Shown here one piece after another: positions 33,977-42,964 of a stretch of 64,000 nt of DNA. The notes beneath the pieces were generated by a model that saw only the letters and a list, made by a program, of their open reading frames with translations, was not told where the DNA came from and did no database searches. How positions within the stretch are numbered: the first letter of the stretch is position 1; each line of letters begins with the position of its first letter. A program made the position numbers and the translations under genes. Origin of the DNA: Amycolatopsis vastitatis (lineage in GTDB: Bacteria; Actinomycetota; Actinomycetes; Mycobacteriales; Pseudonocardiaceae); assembly GCF_002234595.1 (NCBI RefSeq), contig NZ_NMUL01000031.1:219049-283048 (forward strand). Direction: 5' to 3'.

Positions 33977-34974
33977 GCGCGCAGCCCGAGGGCCGGAAGC
34001 TGTTGCGTCTCGAGGTTCGCAACAGTGAGACGCCGATCGAGAAGAAGCCGTCGTGGATCAAGACGCGGGTGCGGATGGGGCCGGAGTTCACGGAGCTCAA
34101 GGGTCTGGTGCGCCGCGAGGGTTTGCACACGGTGTGTGAGGAGGCCGGTTGTCCCAACATTTACGAGTGCTGGGAGGACCGTGAGGCCACGTTCCTCATC
34201 GGCGGGGACCAGTGCACGCGGCGGTGTGATTTCTGTCAGATCGACACGGGTAAGCCCGCGGCTTTGGACACTTCGGAGCCGCGGAAGGTCGCGGAGTCGG
34301 TGCAGGCCATGGGTCTGCGGTATTCGACGGTGACCGGGGTGGCGCGTGATGACCTGGCCGATGGTGGTGCGTGGCTGTATGCGGAGACGGTGCGGCAGAT
34401 TCACGCGTTGAACCCCGGCACGGGTGTGGAGTTGTTGATTCCGGACTTCAACGCCGACCCTGGCCAGCTCGCTGAGGTATTCGGGTCGCGGCCGGAGGTC
34501 CTTGCCCACAACGTGGAGACGGTGCCGCGGATTTTCAAGCGCATCCGCCCGGGTTTCCGGTACGCACGGTCGTTGGAGGTCATCACCAAGGCGCGTGAGG
34601 CCGGTTTGGTGACGAAGTCGAACCTGATCTTGGGTATGGGTGAAACCGCCGATGAGGTGGCTCCGGCGATGCGGGATCTGGTGGATGCGGGGTGTGAGAT
34701 CTTGACGATCACGCAGTACCTGCGTCCGTCGCCGCGGCATCACCCGGTGGACCGGTGGGTGAAGCCGGAGGAGTTCGTGGAGCATTCGAAGGCGGCCGAG
34801 GCGATGGGCTTCGCCGGGGTGATGGCGGGGCCGCTGGTGCGGTCGTCCTACCGCGCCGGACGGCTCTACGCGCAGACCAAGGGTTACCGTGGGGAGGAGC
34901 TGCCGGAGAACCTGCGGCACCTCGCCGACCAGGGCCCGGCGGCGCAAGAAGCCAGCTCCCTGCTGGCCCGATAG
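33973..34974 (+). CDS. lipA: Lipoyl synthase
   Basis: 333 residues, a radical SAM enzyme. The auxiliary cluster is CEEAGCPNIYEC and the radical SAM cluster is CTRRCDFC. It inserts two sulphurs into octanoyl-protein to make lipoyl groups, here plausibly for GcvH. No lipB is beside it, so another lipoate locus is likely elsewhere. From about 34015 to 34800 the codons end largely in G or T (for example ggt, ttg, tgt), unlike the C-ending genes around it, which suggests a recombined or transferred segment. Confidence 0.96.
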   Translation: MSAQPEGRKLLRLEVRNSETPIEKKPSWIKTRVRMGPEFTELKGLVRREGLHTVCEEAGCPNIYECWEDREATFLIGGDQCTRRCDFCQIDTGKPAALDTSEPRKVAESVQAMGLRYSTVTGVARDDLADGGAWLYAETVRQIHALNPGTGVELLIPDFNADPGQLAEVFGSRPEVLAHNVETVPRIFKRIRPGFRYARSLEVITKAREAGLVTKSNLILGMGETADEVAPAMRDLVDAGCEILTITQYLRPSPRHHPVDRWVKPEEFVEHSKAAEAMGFAGVMAGPLVRSSYRAGRLYAQTKGYRGEELPENLRHLADQGPAAQEASSLLAR

Positions 34975-34988
34975 GAAGGGGCGGATCA

Positions 34989-36356
34989 ATGGCGATCAGC
35001 GTCTTCGACCTGTTTTCCATCGGCATCGGCCCGTCGAGCTCGCACACCGTCGGGCCGATGCGGGCGGCACTGACCTTTGTGGACGGACTCGGCGCGGAGC
35101 TCTCCTCGGTTTCCCGCGTCCAGGCGGAGCTGTTCGGCTCGCTCGGCGCGACCGGGTTCGGCCACGGCAGCGACAAGGCCGTCCTGCTCGGGTTGTCGGG
35201 TGAGCGTCCCGAAGAGATCGACACGGACACCGTGCCGGTGCGCGTCGCAGAGATCCGCGAGTCCGGCAGGCTGCTTTTGGCCGGTACGCACGAGATCGCG
35301 TTCGACGAGGACACCGATCTCACGATGCACCGGCGCAAGTCGTTGCCCGCCCACCCGAACGGCATGGTCTTCCGCGCGTTCGACGCGTCCGGCGCGCTCC
35401 TGCGCGAGCGCACCTACTACTCGGTCGGCGGCGGCTTCGTCCGCGACGAGTCGTACGAAACGGACACGGTGTTCGTCGAGGACTCGACGCCGGTGCCGTA
35501 CCCGTTCCGCACCGGCGCCGACCTGCTCGGGCACTGCGCCTCGACCGGCCTGCCGATCAGCGAGATCATGCTGGCGAACGAGTTGTCCTGGCGCACTGCT
35601 TCGGAGGTGCGTTCCGGGCTGCTGGACATCTGGGCGGTCATGGCGGAGTGCGTCCGCAACGGCTGCACGCACGAAGGCGTCCTGCCGGGCGGCCTGAAGG
35701 TGCCGCGCCGGGCTCGTTCGCTGCACGAGAAGCTCCTGGCCGAGGACGGCGCGGACGACCCGCTGTACGCGATGGACTGGGTGAGCCTGTACGCGCTGGC
35801 GGTCAACGAGGAGAACGCGGCGGGCGGCCGCGTGGTGACGGCGCCGACCAACGGCGCCGCCGGCATCATCCCCGCGGTGCTGCACTACTACCAGCGGTTC
35901 ATCCGGCACTCGTCGGACGACGGCATCGTGACGTTCCTGCTCACCGCGGGCGCGATCGGCTCGATCCTCAAGCAGACGGGCAGCATTTCGGGAGCCGAAG
36001 TCGGCTGCCAGGGCGAGGTTGGCTCGGCCTCGGCGATGGCGGCGGCGGGCCTGACGGAGGTGCTGGGCGGAACCCCGGCGCAGGTGGAGAACGCGGCGGA
36101 GATCGGCGTGGAGCACCACCTCGGCCTGACGTGCGACCCGGTCGGCGGCCTGGTCCAGATCCCGTGCATCGAGCGCAACGCGGTGGGCGCGTCGAAGGCG
36201 ATCCACGCGGCAAGGATGGCCATGCGCGGCGACGGCAGTCACGTGGTGACCCTGGACAAGGCGATCAAGACGATGCGCGAGACGGGCGCGGACATGAGCG
36301 TGAAGTACAAGGAAACCGCCCGCGGCGGCCTGGCGGTGAACGTCATCGAGTGCTGA
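34989..36356 (+). CDS. sdaA: L-serine ammonia-lyase (iron-sulphur type)
   Basis: 455 residues, the single-chain form. SVFDLFSIGIGPSSSHTVGPMRA opens the beta domain (span 3-25). GCQGEVGSASAMAA and CDPVGGLVQIPC carry the cysteines for the [4Fe-4S] cluster. It converts serine to pyruvate and ammonia. It starts 14 bases after lipA, so it is probably the last gene of the riboswitch-controlled operon and lets excess glycine drain to pyruvate. Confidence 0.94.
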   Translation: MAISVFDLFSIGIGPSSSHTVGPMRAALTFVDGLGAELSSVSRVQAELFGSLGATGFGHGSDKAVLLGLSGERPEEIDTDTVPVRVAEIRESGRLLLAGTHEIAFDEDTDLTMHRRKSLPAHPNGMVFRAFDASGALLRERTYYSVGGGFVRDESYETDTVFVEDSTPVPYPFRTGADLLGHCASTGLPISEIMLANELSWRTASEVRSGLLDIWAVMAECVRNGCTHEGVLPGGLKVPRRARSLHEKLLAEDGADDPLYAMDWVSLYALAVNEENAAGGRVVTAPTNGAAGIIPAVLHYYQRFIRHSSDDGIVTFLLTAGAIGSILKQTGSISGAEVGCQGEVGSASAMAAAGLTEVLGGTPAQVENAAEIGVEHHLGLTCDPVGGLVQIPCIERNAVGASKAIHAARMAMRGDGSHVVTLDKAIKTMRETGADMSVKYKETARGGLAVNVIEC

Positions 36357-36420
36357 CCGGTCACGGTCGCCCGGGCGGAGTTGTGCTCGGTGGCCTCCAC
36401 CCCGAAGCCCGATTGTGACT

Positions 36421-36480
36421 ACGGCCGGTAGCACCGCGTCAAGGCGGGAAAGCGTGCCTTGACCCGGCACTACCGGCCGT
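36421..36480. terminator. Nested hairpin after sdaA
   Basis: ACGGCCGGTAG (36421-36431) pairs with CTACCGGCCGT (36470-36480), and GTCAAGGC (36438-36445) with GCCTTGAC (36456-36463). It lies 64 bases after the sdaA stop and probably ends the gcv operon transcript. The layout resembles the other large hairpins in the window. Confidence 0.7.
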
Positions 36481-36601
36481 GTTGCGGCTTCGTATCGGGG
36501 TTGCGGGAGGGGGCTGGGTGGAGCGCCGGTATGCCCTCAGCGTGCGGTTCACGCCGGTTCGGCATCTCCCGGGGGGCTCTTCGACTTTGCCGGAGCCCCG
36601 G

Positions 36602-36778
36602 TCAGCGCTGCTCGTCTTCCGGTTCGCTCGCCAGCTTCAACCCGACCTCCACCAGCGTCCAGCCCAGCTGTTGCCGTCTGGTTCCCGTGCGCCTGCGAGG
36701 CGCCGCACGGCCCGGTGGGTGGGTTCGCGCGCCGTGGTGGAGTTCGGTCTCCCGCTCGTGGACCAGGTCCTCGGCCAT
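36602..36778 (-). CDS. Hypothetical 58-residue protein
   Basis: A basic peptide starting MAEDLVHERETELHH and ending near LGWTLVEVGLKLASEPE. The last part looks like a short amphipathic helix of a kind I associate with small actinobacterial proteins, which is the main reason to list it. An upstream in-frame ATG at 36832 would add 18 residues. No good ribosome binding site was seen at either start. Base composition around it is lower in GC than the neighbours. Confidence 0.4.
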   Translation of the reverse strand: MAEDLVHERETELHHGARTHPPGRAAPRRRTGTRRQQLGWTLVEVGLKLASEPEDEQR

Positions 36779-36924
36779 CAGAAAGTGCACCGGATCGCCC
36801 CCTGCGTCGATGTTCGGTGTCGGTCGTTCCATCGTCGCCGAGAGTGGCCGTTGTGTGCCACTGGTTTTCCGTGCGGCGAACACAGGGTGACCGGCGTTCC
36901 CGGAACTCGGCCTAGACTCGCGGG

Positions 36925-37647
36925 ATGGAGTCGACCTCGGTGGTGAATGCCGGTGAAGCGCTGTTCCGGCCGGTCCGCGCGGGCAACGCCTTCGAGGAGA
37001 CCGTCGAGCGGCTGCTGCAGGCGATCCGGCTCGGCGTGGTCGGCGCGGGGGAACGGCTGCCGTCGGAACGCGAGCTCGCCGAGCGGCTCGGCGTCAGCCG
37101 CGTCACGCTGCGCGAAGCCATCCGCGCGCTCTCCGATGCCGGTTACGTGGAGTCACGGCGGGGTCGGTACGGCGGCACGTTCGTGAACGAAAGCCTGCCC
37201 GGGCCAGAACGGTCACCCGGCGGCAAGGTCGACGCCGTCGCGCTGGAAGACGCGTTGAGCCTGCGCTACGTCCTCGAGACGGGCGCCGCGGAGATGGCCG
37301 CCGCGCGGTCGCTCAGCCCGGCCGACCGGCAGCACCTCACCGGCACGCTCGCCGAGGCCGCGAGCGCCGAGCTCGACGACTACCGCCGCAAGGACTCCCG
37401 GCTGCACCTGGCCATCGCCGAGGTGACCGCGTCCGGCTCCCTGACCACGGCGATGGCCGACGCCCGCAGCCGCGTCAACCAGCTGCTCGACCGGATCCCC
37501 CTGCTCCCGCCCAACCTCGACCATTCGAACACCCAGCACGAGGCGATCGTCGACGCCATCCTCGCCGGTGACGCGCCCGCCGCCCGGCAGGCGATGGCGG
37601 AGCACATCGAAGGCACGGCCTCGCTGCTGCGCGCTTTCCTGGCCTGA
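36925..37647 (+). CDS. GntR/FadR-family regulator with FCD domain
   Basis: 240 residues. The winged helix (LPSERELAERLGVSRVTLREAIRALSDAGYV, residues about 49-80) is followed by an FCD effector domain with the histidines typical of metal-dependent members (LHLAIAEVT, NTQHEAIVDAI, EHIEG). A TAGACT box (36913-36918) ends 6 bases before the ATG, so the mRNA is probably leaderless. No catabolic gene is adjacent. It could control the gcv operon, the glutamylation operon or a distant set; nothing in the sequence decides this. Confidence 0.88.
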   Translation: MESTSVVNAGEALFRPVRAGNAFEETVERLLQAIRLGVVGAGERLPSERELAERLGVSRVTLREAIRALSDAGYVESRRGRYGGTFVNESLPGPERSPGGKVDAVALEDALSLRYVLETGAAEMAAARSLSPADRQHLTGTLAEAASAELDDYRRKDSRLHLAIAEVTASGSLTTAMADARSRVNQLLDRIPLLPPNLDHSNTQHEAIVDAILAGDAPAARQAMAEHIEGTASLLRAFLA

Positions 37648-37740
37648 CCCCACTGCCTCGAAGGCGGCCTCTTCACAGGATTCGAACAACCTCGTCAATT
37701 CTCCACAGAACCTTTTCACCCGCCCGGCCGTCACCTGTTC

Positions 37741-39651
37741 GTGACCATTGCGCCGGAGGAAAAAGCCGAAAAGCCGGACACCCCGCGCCGCCGGCGGTGG
37801 CGGCGGTTCCGCCGTACCGCGGGCTGGACGGCCGGAACGCTCATCGGCGTTCCGCTGATCGCTTTCTGGGTCGCCTACCTCGTGCTCGACGTCCGCAGCC
37901 CGCAGGACGTCCTGGCCGGGCTCGACAAGACCGTCGTCCTGCAGTATTCGGACGGGTCCGAGCTGCTCAAGGTGCTTCCCGCGGACGGCGACCGGCTGTT
38001 CGTGCCCTACTCGCGGGTGCCCGCGAAACTGCGGGACGCGATCATCGCCACCGAGGACCCCACCTTCTGGGACAACCAGGGCTTCGACCCGACCGGCATC
38101 GGCCGCGCGTTCCTCACCGGGGTCGGCGGCGGCTCGGGGATCACCCAGCAGTACATCAAGAAATCCACCGGCGACGCCGAGGCGTCGCTCGGGCGCAAGT
38201 TCGCCGAGCTGGTACTGGCCACGAAGATCACCCAGGAACAAAGCAAGGAACAGATCTTCGAAAGCTACGTCAACATCATCTCCTTCGGCCGCGGCACGTT
38301 CGGGCCCGCCGCGGCGATGAACGCCTACTTCGGCAAGAAACTCGACGACTCGATCACCTGGAGCGAAGCCGCCTTCCTCGCCGGGATGATCCAGTCGCCG
38401 TCGGTGCACGACCCGGCGGCCTCCGGCGATGTCCACGCTTCACGGCGCTGGCAGTACGTCCGCGACAAGCTCGTCGCCCGCGGGTACGTGAAGGGCGACG
38501 AACCGATGGCCTACCCCGGCAACGAGATCCAGCCGCCGTCGGAGACCCGCGCGGGCCGCGTCACCTACGACGAGTTCCACATCAAGCAGCAGGTCCTCGC
38601 CGAGCTCGAACAGGACGGCTTCCCGCTCGCCCGGCTCCAGCAGGGCACGATGACGGTCGAGACGACCCTGGACCGCGGGATGCAGGACGCCGCGAAGAAG
38701 GCGTTGCTGGACAGGCTGAAGCGCGAGCCGAAGGAGTTCCGCGGCGCCCTCGTCGCGGCCGACCCGAAGACCGGCGCCGTCCGCGCCTACTACGGCGGTG
38801 ACCAGGGCATCCGCGACTACGCGGGCACACCGCACGCCACCGGCTCGGCGTTCTTCCCGTTCACCCTCGCCGCGGCGCTGCGCCAGGGCTACAGCCCGGA
38901 CCAGCCGATCCCGTCGCCGGACAAGATCGAGTTCCTCGGCGAGAAGTTCCAGTACCCGGACGTCTGCGGCCCGAAGTGCACCCCGCGCAAGGCGATGGCG
39001 TCGGACGCGATCACGCCGTTCGTCGCGCTGGCGAAGAAGCTCGGCCCGGACGCGCTGAGCGAAACCGCGCGGCAGGCCGGCATCCCGGAGGCCGTCGACG
39101 GTGTCCCGACCCTGCGCGAGAAGGACGGCTTCCTGATCGGCTCGGGCATCGCGGTCGGCCGGTACGCGCTGCGGCCGCTGGACGTGATGGGTGCTTACGG
39201 GACCTTCGCCGCGAACGGCCGCCGCGCGACGCCGCACCTGGTGGCGAAGGTGCGGGACCAGAGCGGCGAGGTCGTCTGGGAACACCCGGACACCTCGGGC
39301 CCGGCGTTCGGCGACGACGGCGACCTGAGCCGCCGCGTCGCCGGCGGTGTCACCGGCACGCTGGCCACGGCGCTGCCGGACGGCCGCCCGGCGGCACTGC
39401 GCACCGGCGAGGCCGAGCACGGGATCGGCCCGGACAACCAGGACGCCTGGGCCGTCGGCTACACCTCGCAGCTGGTCACGGCGGTCTGGATCGGCTCCGA
39501 CGACGACCGGCTGCTGAAAGACGCCGGCGGCGCGAAGCTGACCGGTGACGTCGTCCCGGCCGACATCTGGCGCGGGTTCATGGCCGCCGCCCACCGCGGG
39601 CTGCCGCCCCGGCCACCGGCCGACGGCGGCCAGCCGGTGGCGCGGCGGTGA
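37741..39651 (+). CDS. Class A penicillin-binding protein with degenerate transpeptidase domain
   Basis: 636 residues from GTG 37741: basic N-terminus, membrane anchor (about 31-50), GT51 glycosyltransferase domain and a transpeptidase-like domain. The GT51 residues Glu105 (ATEDPTFW) and Glu174 (FESYVN) are kept. In the second domain the SxxK motif reads S369-A-F-F372, the SxN motif reads S421-D-A423 and the KTG motif reads R554-T-G. The acylation lysine is therefore missing. It should polymerise lipid II but is not expected to cross-link or bind beta-lactams normally. No ribosome binding site is clear. Confidence 0.88.
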   Translation: MTIAPEEKAEKPDTPRRRRWRRFRRTAGWTAGTLIGVPLIAFWVAYLVLDVRSPQDVLAGLDKTVVLQYSDGSELLKVLPADGDRLFVPYSRVPAKLRDAIIATEDPTFWDNQGFDPTGIGRAFLTGVGGGSGITQQYIKKSTGDAEASLGRKFAELVLATKITQEQSKEQIFESYVNIISFGRGTFGPAAAMNAYFGKKLDDSITWSEAAFLAGMIQSPSVHDPAASGDVHASRRWQYVRDKLVARGYVKGDEPMAYPGNEIQPPSETRAGRVTYDEFHIKQQVLAELEQDGFPLARLQQGTMTVETTLDRGMQDAAKKALLDRLKREPKEFRGALVAADPKTGAVRAYYGGDQGIRDYAGTPHATGSAFFPFTLAAALRQGYSPDQPIPSPDKIEFLGEKFQYPDVCGPKCTPRKAMASDAITPFVALAKKLGPDALSETARQAGIPEAVDGVPTLREKDGFLIGSGIAVGRYALRPLDVMGAYGTFAANGRRATPHLVAKVRDQSGEVVWEHPDTSGPAFGDDGDLSRRVAGGVTGTLATALPDGRPAALRTGEAEHGIGPDNQDAWAVGYTSQLVTAVWIGSDDDRLLKDAGGAKLTGDVVPADIWRGFMAAAHRGLPPRPPADGGQPVARR

Positions 39652-39655
39652 GCGG

Positions 39656-40312
39656 TCAGCGGACCAGGGCCAGCACGAACCCGTCGTGCCCCTTGGTGCC
39701 CACGGTCTGCACAGCCGTCGCGTCCAGCCGCGGTTCGGCGGCGAGCAGGTCGAACATCTCCCGCGCGCCCCGGACGTTCGGGTCGGTGCTGCCGGCGTCC
39801 GTCACGCGCCCTTGGCGGACGACGTTGTCGACGACGATCGTCGTGCCCGGCCGCGCCAGCTCCAGCGAAGCGCGCACGTAGTTGGCGAGGTTGACCTTGT
39901 CGGCGTCGATGAACACGAAGTCGAACGGCCCGGACAGCGTCGGCAGCGTGTCCAGCGCGGCACCGACGCGGATTTCGGCGACGTCCTCGCCGAAGCCCGC
40001 CCGCGCCAGGTTCGCCTTCGCGACCTCGGCGTGCTTCGGGTCGTATTCGCAGGTCACCAGCTTGCCGCCGGGCGGGAGCGCGCGGGCCAGCCAGATCGTG
40101 CTGTACCCGCCGAGCGTGCCGATCTCCAGGATCGTCCGCGCCCCGGCCATCCGGGCCAGCAGGTGCAGCAGCTTGCCCTGGTTGGGTGCGACGGCGATCG
40201 ACGGCAGCCCGCCGGCGGCCGAGTCGGCGAGCGCTTCGTCGAGCACCGGATCGGGGGCGAGCAGTGCGCCGGTGAGGTAGTCGTCGATTTCGGCCCAGGT
40301 CTTGTCGGTCAT
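39656..40312 (-). CDS. Class I SAM-dependent O-methyltransferase (COMT-like)
   Basis: 218 residues. ILEIGTLGGYSTIWLA is the SAM-binding loop, FVFIDADKVN the metal-binding region, and VVDNVVRQGRV follows as in catechol and caffeoyl-CoA O-methyltransferases. The metal-dependent family methylates catechol-type hydroxyls. It diverges from a MocR regulator across about 96 bases and so may be its target. Its 3' end converges closely on the PBP gene. Confidence 0.9.
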   Translation of the reverse strand: MTDKTWAEIDDYLTGALLAPDPVLDEALADSAAGGLPSIAVAPNQGKLLHLLARMAGARTILEIGTLGGYSTIWLARALPPGGKLVTCEYDPKHAEVAKANLARAGFGEDVAEIRVGAALDTLPTLSGPFDFVFIDADKVNLANYVRASLELARPGTTIVVDNVVRQGRVTDAGSTDPNVRGAREMFDLLAAEPRLDATAVQTVGTKGHDGFVLALVR

Positions 40313-40408
40313 GGCACCTCCGAACCCAATCTAGCGGGCTTCGGGGATCATGAGCGAGCAGCGACGGGATCATGCCGACGACGTCCGGAGCGGGAAGCGA
40401 AGGTGACC

Positions 40409-41731
40409 ATGGACGACTACCGCGTCGTCGCGGACGCCCTCGCCGCCGACATCGAGGCCGGCCGCCTCCGGCCCGGCGACCGGCTGCCGCCGCAGCGCCG
40501 GTTCGCGCGGCAGCGCGGCATCGCGAACTCCACCGCCGCCCGCGTCTACGGCGAACTGGTCCGGCGCGGCCTGGCCGTCGGCGAAGTCGGCCGCGGCACG
40601 TTCGTCCGTGCCGCGAAGCCGCCGCCCGAACCGGCTCTCGCCGAGCCCGGCGACGCGCGCGTCGACCTCGAACTCAACTTCGCCGTCCTGCCGGGGGAGT
40701 CCGCGCGGCTGGCCCGCGCGCTGGAACCGTTGCTGCGCGAGGACGTCTTCACCGCGGCCCTGCACCCGATCGGCGCCGCGGGCACGCCGGTGGCCCGGAC
40801 GGCGGCGGCCGCGCTGCTCGCCCGCGGCGGCTGGCGGCCGGACCCGGCGACGGTGCTGTTCACCGGCAACGGCAGGCAGGCCATCGCGGCCGCGATCGCC
40901 GCGTTCGTGCCGGTGGGGGAGCGGCTCGCGGTGGAGTCGCTGACGTATCCGGTGGTGAAGGCCCTGGCCGCGCGGCTCGGCGTGGAGCTCGTGCCGATCG
41001 AGACGGACGAGTCCGGCCTGGTGCCCGGGGCGCTGGCCGCGGCCGGGCCGGTGCGTGCGCTGTACGTCCAGCCGACCCTGCACAACCCGCTCGGCACGAC
41101 GATGCCCCCGGCCCGCCGCGCCGCGCTCGCGGAGGTCGTCGCCCGCCTGGACCTGCCGGTGATCGAGGACGGCATCTACACGTTCCTGCGGGACGACGTC
41201 CGCCCCTTCGCCGCGTACGCGCCGGAGCGGACGGTGTTCGTCGACAGCCTGTCCAAGCGGGTCGCCCCCGGGCTGACGGCGGGGTTCCTGGTGCCGCCAC
41301 CGGCGTGGACGGCCAGGCTCGCGTCGTCGGTGCGTTCGGGCGGCTGGGCCGCGTCGCGCTTCGCCGTCGAAGCGGCGACGCAGTGGATCGTGACCGGCAC
41401 CCTCGCGGAAGTCGAAGCCGCCAAACGCCGTGACGCGGCCGCGCGGGCATCGCTGGTGGCGGAGAAGCTGCCGGGACTGCGCGGCGACGCGGCGTCCTAC
41501 CACCGCTGGTGGGAGCTGCCGGAACGGTGGCGGGCGGAGATGTTCGTCGCGGCCGCGGCGCGCCGCGGGATCGCCCTGTCCCCGGCGGCGGCGTTCGCGG
41601 TGCTGCCGGGGCACGCGCCGAACGCGGTGCGGATCGCGGTTTCGGCTCCGCCCGTGGAAACGCTCTCCGCGGCGCTCGACGTCCTCGCCGGGCTGGCGAG
41701 CGGCAGCCCGGACGACCTGGTGGCCGACTGA
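40409..41731 (+). CDS. MocR-type GntR regulator with aminotransferase domain
   Basis: 440 residues. Residues about 1-70 form a GntR winged helix (PGDRLPPQRRFARQRGI, GRGTFV). The rest is a fold-type I aminotransferase with the PLP lysine in SLSKRVAPGL and the NPLGTTMP loop. MocR proteins sense an amine or PLP and regulate nearby genes. The divergent methyltransferase is the likeliest target. GTG 40403 is an alternative start two codons upstream. Confidence 0.9.
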   Translation: MDDYRVVADALAADIEAGRLRPGDRLPPQRRFARQRGIANSTAARVYGELVRRGLAVGEVGRGTFVRAAKPPPEPALAEPGDARVDLELNFAVLPGESARLARALEPLLREDVFTAALHPIGAAGTPVARTAAAALLARGGWRPDPATVLFTGNGRQAIAAAIAAFVPVGERLAVESLTYPVVKALAARLGVELVPIETDESGLVPGALAAAGPVRALYVQPTLHNPLGTTMPPARRAALAEVVARLDLPVIEDGIYTFLRDDVRPFAAYAPERTVFVDSLSKRVAPGLTAGFLVPPPAWTARLASSVRSGGWAASRFAVEAATQWIVTGTLAEVEAAKRRDAAARASLVAEKLPGLRGDAASYHRWWELPERWRAEMFVAAAARRGIALSPAAAFAVLPGHAPNAVRIAVSAPPVETLSAALDVLAGLASGSPDDLVAD

Positions 41732-41823
41732 CAGCCGCCGCCAGGGCCGTGCCAGCGGCGTGTGCGTCCCGCGCCAGGACCCGCGGCCACCCTTCGGTTG
41801 TCACGCAATCGAAGGAGCGACGG

Positions 41824-42963
41824 ATGCACACCCCGGTCACGATCATCGGCGCCGGCCTCGGCGGCCTCACCCTCGCCCGTGTCCTGCACGTCCACGGGAT
41901 CCCGGCCACGGTCTACGAAGCCGAGCCGTCGCCGATGGCGCGGACGCAGGGTGGGATGCTCGACATCCACGACTACAACGGCCGGCTCGCCGTCGAGGCA
42001 GCCGGGCTCATGGACGAGTTCCGCGGCCTGGTCCTGGAAGGCAGGCAGGCGATGCGGATCCTCGACCGCAACGGCACCCTCCTGTTCGAGAAGACCGACG
42101 ACGGCTCCGGCGGCCGTCCGGAGGTGCTGCGCGCCGACCTGCGGCGGATGCTGCTCGACGCGCTCCCGGAGGGCACTGTCCACTGGGGACGGAAGGCCAC
42201 CGCGGCCCGCACGCTCGGCGACGGGCGCCACGAGGTGACCTTCGCCGACGGTGCGAGCGTCGTCACCGGCCTGCTGGCCGGGGCCGACGGGGCCTGGTCG
42301 AAGGTCCGGCCGCTGCTCACCGGCGCCACCCCCGAGTACGTCGGCGAAGCGTTCGTCGAGACCTACCTGTTCGACGCCGACACCCGGCACCCGGCCACCG
42401 CGGCCGCGGTCGGCGGCGGCTCGATGGCCGCCAACGGCGGAACGCCGCGCGAGGCGATCCACGCGCACCGGGAAAGCGGTGACACCCTGCACGCCTACGT
42501 GGCGCTCACCCGCCCGCTCGACTGGTTCGCCGCCATCGACTTCGCCGACCCCGCCGCGGCCGCGGCGCGGATCGCGGCGGAGTTCGACGGCTGGGCCCCG
42601 GAGCTCACCGCGCTGATCACCGCCGCCGACACCGCTCCGGTCCTGCGGCCGCACCACACCCTCCCGATCGGGCTCCGCTGGGACCGCGTGCCGGGCGTGA
42701 CCCTCGTCGGCGACGCCGCCCACCTCACGGCGCCGAACGGCGAGGGCGCGAACTTGGCCATGCTCGACGGTGCCGAGCTCGGTCAGGCCCTCGCCGCGCA
42801 CCCCGGCGACGTCGAGGCCGCACTCGTCGAGTACGAGGCGGCCATGTTCACCCGCGGCGCGAACCCGGTCGACGAGGCGGTCCTCCTCGAGAGCCTGTTC
42901 GGGGACGGCGAGGTCCCCCGGGAGCTGTTCGACCTGATGCAGGGCCGCGAGGAGGCTTCCTGA
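41824..42963 (+). CDS. TetX-like FAD-dependent monooxygenase
   Basis: 379 residues. IIGAGLGGLTLARVL binds FAD, RTQGGMLDIHDYNGR lies where TetX has its substrate-site loop, RADLRRMLLDAL follows, and GDAAHLTAPNGEGANLA is the second FAD motif. The order and spacing resemble TetX and related tetracycline-modifying flavoenzymes. Family membership is clear, but many relatives act on other aromatics. It stands alone after the MocR gene, 92 bases away. Confidence 0.88.
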   Translation: MHTPVTIIGAGLGGLTLARVLHVHGIPATVYEAEPSPMARTQGGMLDIHDYNGRLAVEAAGLMDEFRGLVLEGRQAMRILDRNGTLLFEKTDDGSGGRPEVLRADLRRMLLDALPEGTVHWGRKATAARTLGDGRHEVTFADGASVVTGLLAGADGAWSKVRPLLTGATPEYVGEAFVETYLFDADTRHPATAAAVGGGSMAANGGTPREAIHAHRESGDTLHAYVALTRPLDWFAAIDFADPAAAAARIAAEFDGWAPELTALITAADTAPVLRPHHTLPIGLRWDRVPGVTLVGDAAHLTAPNGEGANLAMLDGAELGQALAAHPGDVEAALVEYEAAMFTRGANPVDEAVLLESLFGDGEVPRELFDLMQGREEAS

Positions 42964-42964
42964 G

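Noticed and set aside
36459..36946. Rightward open frames in the gap after sdaA
   Set aside because: No ribosome binding site, no recognisable domain, and they overlap the hairpin or the leaderless promoter of the GntR gene.
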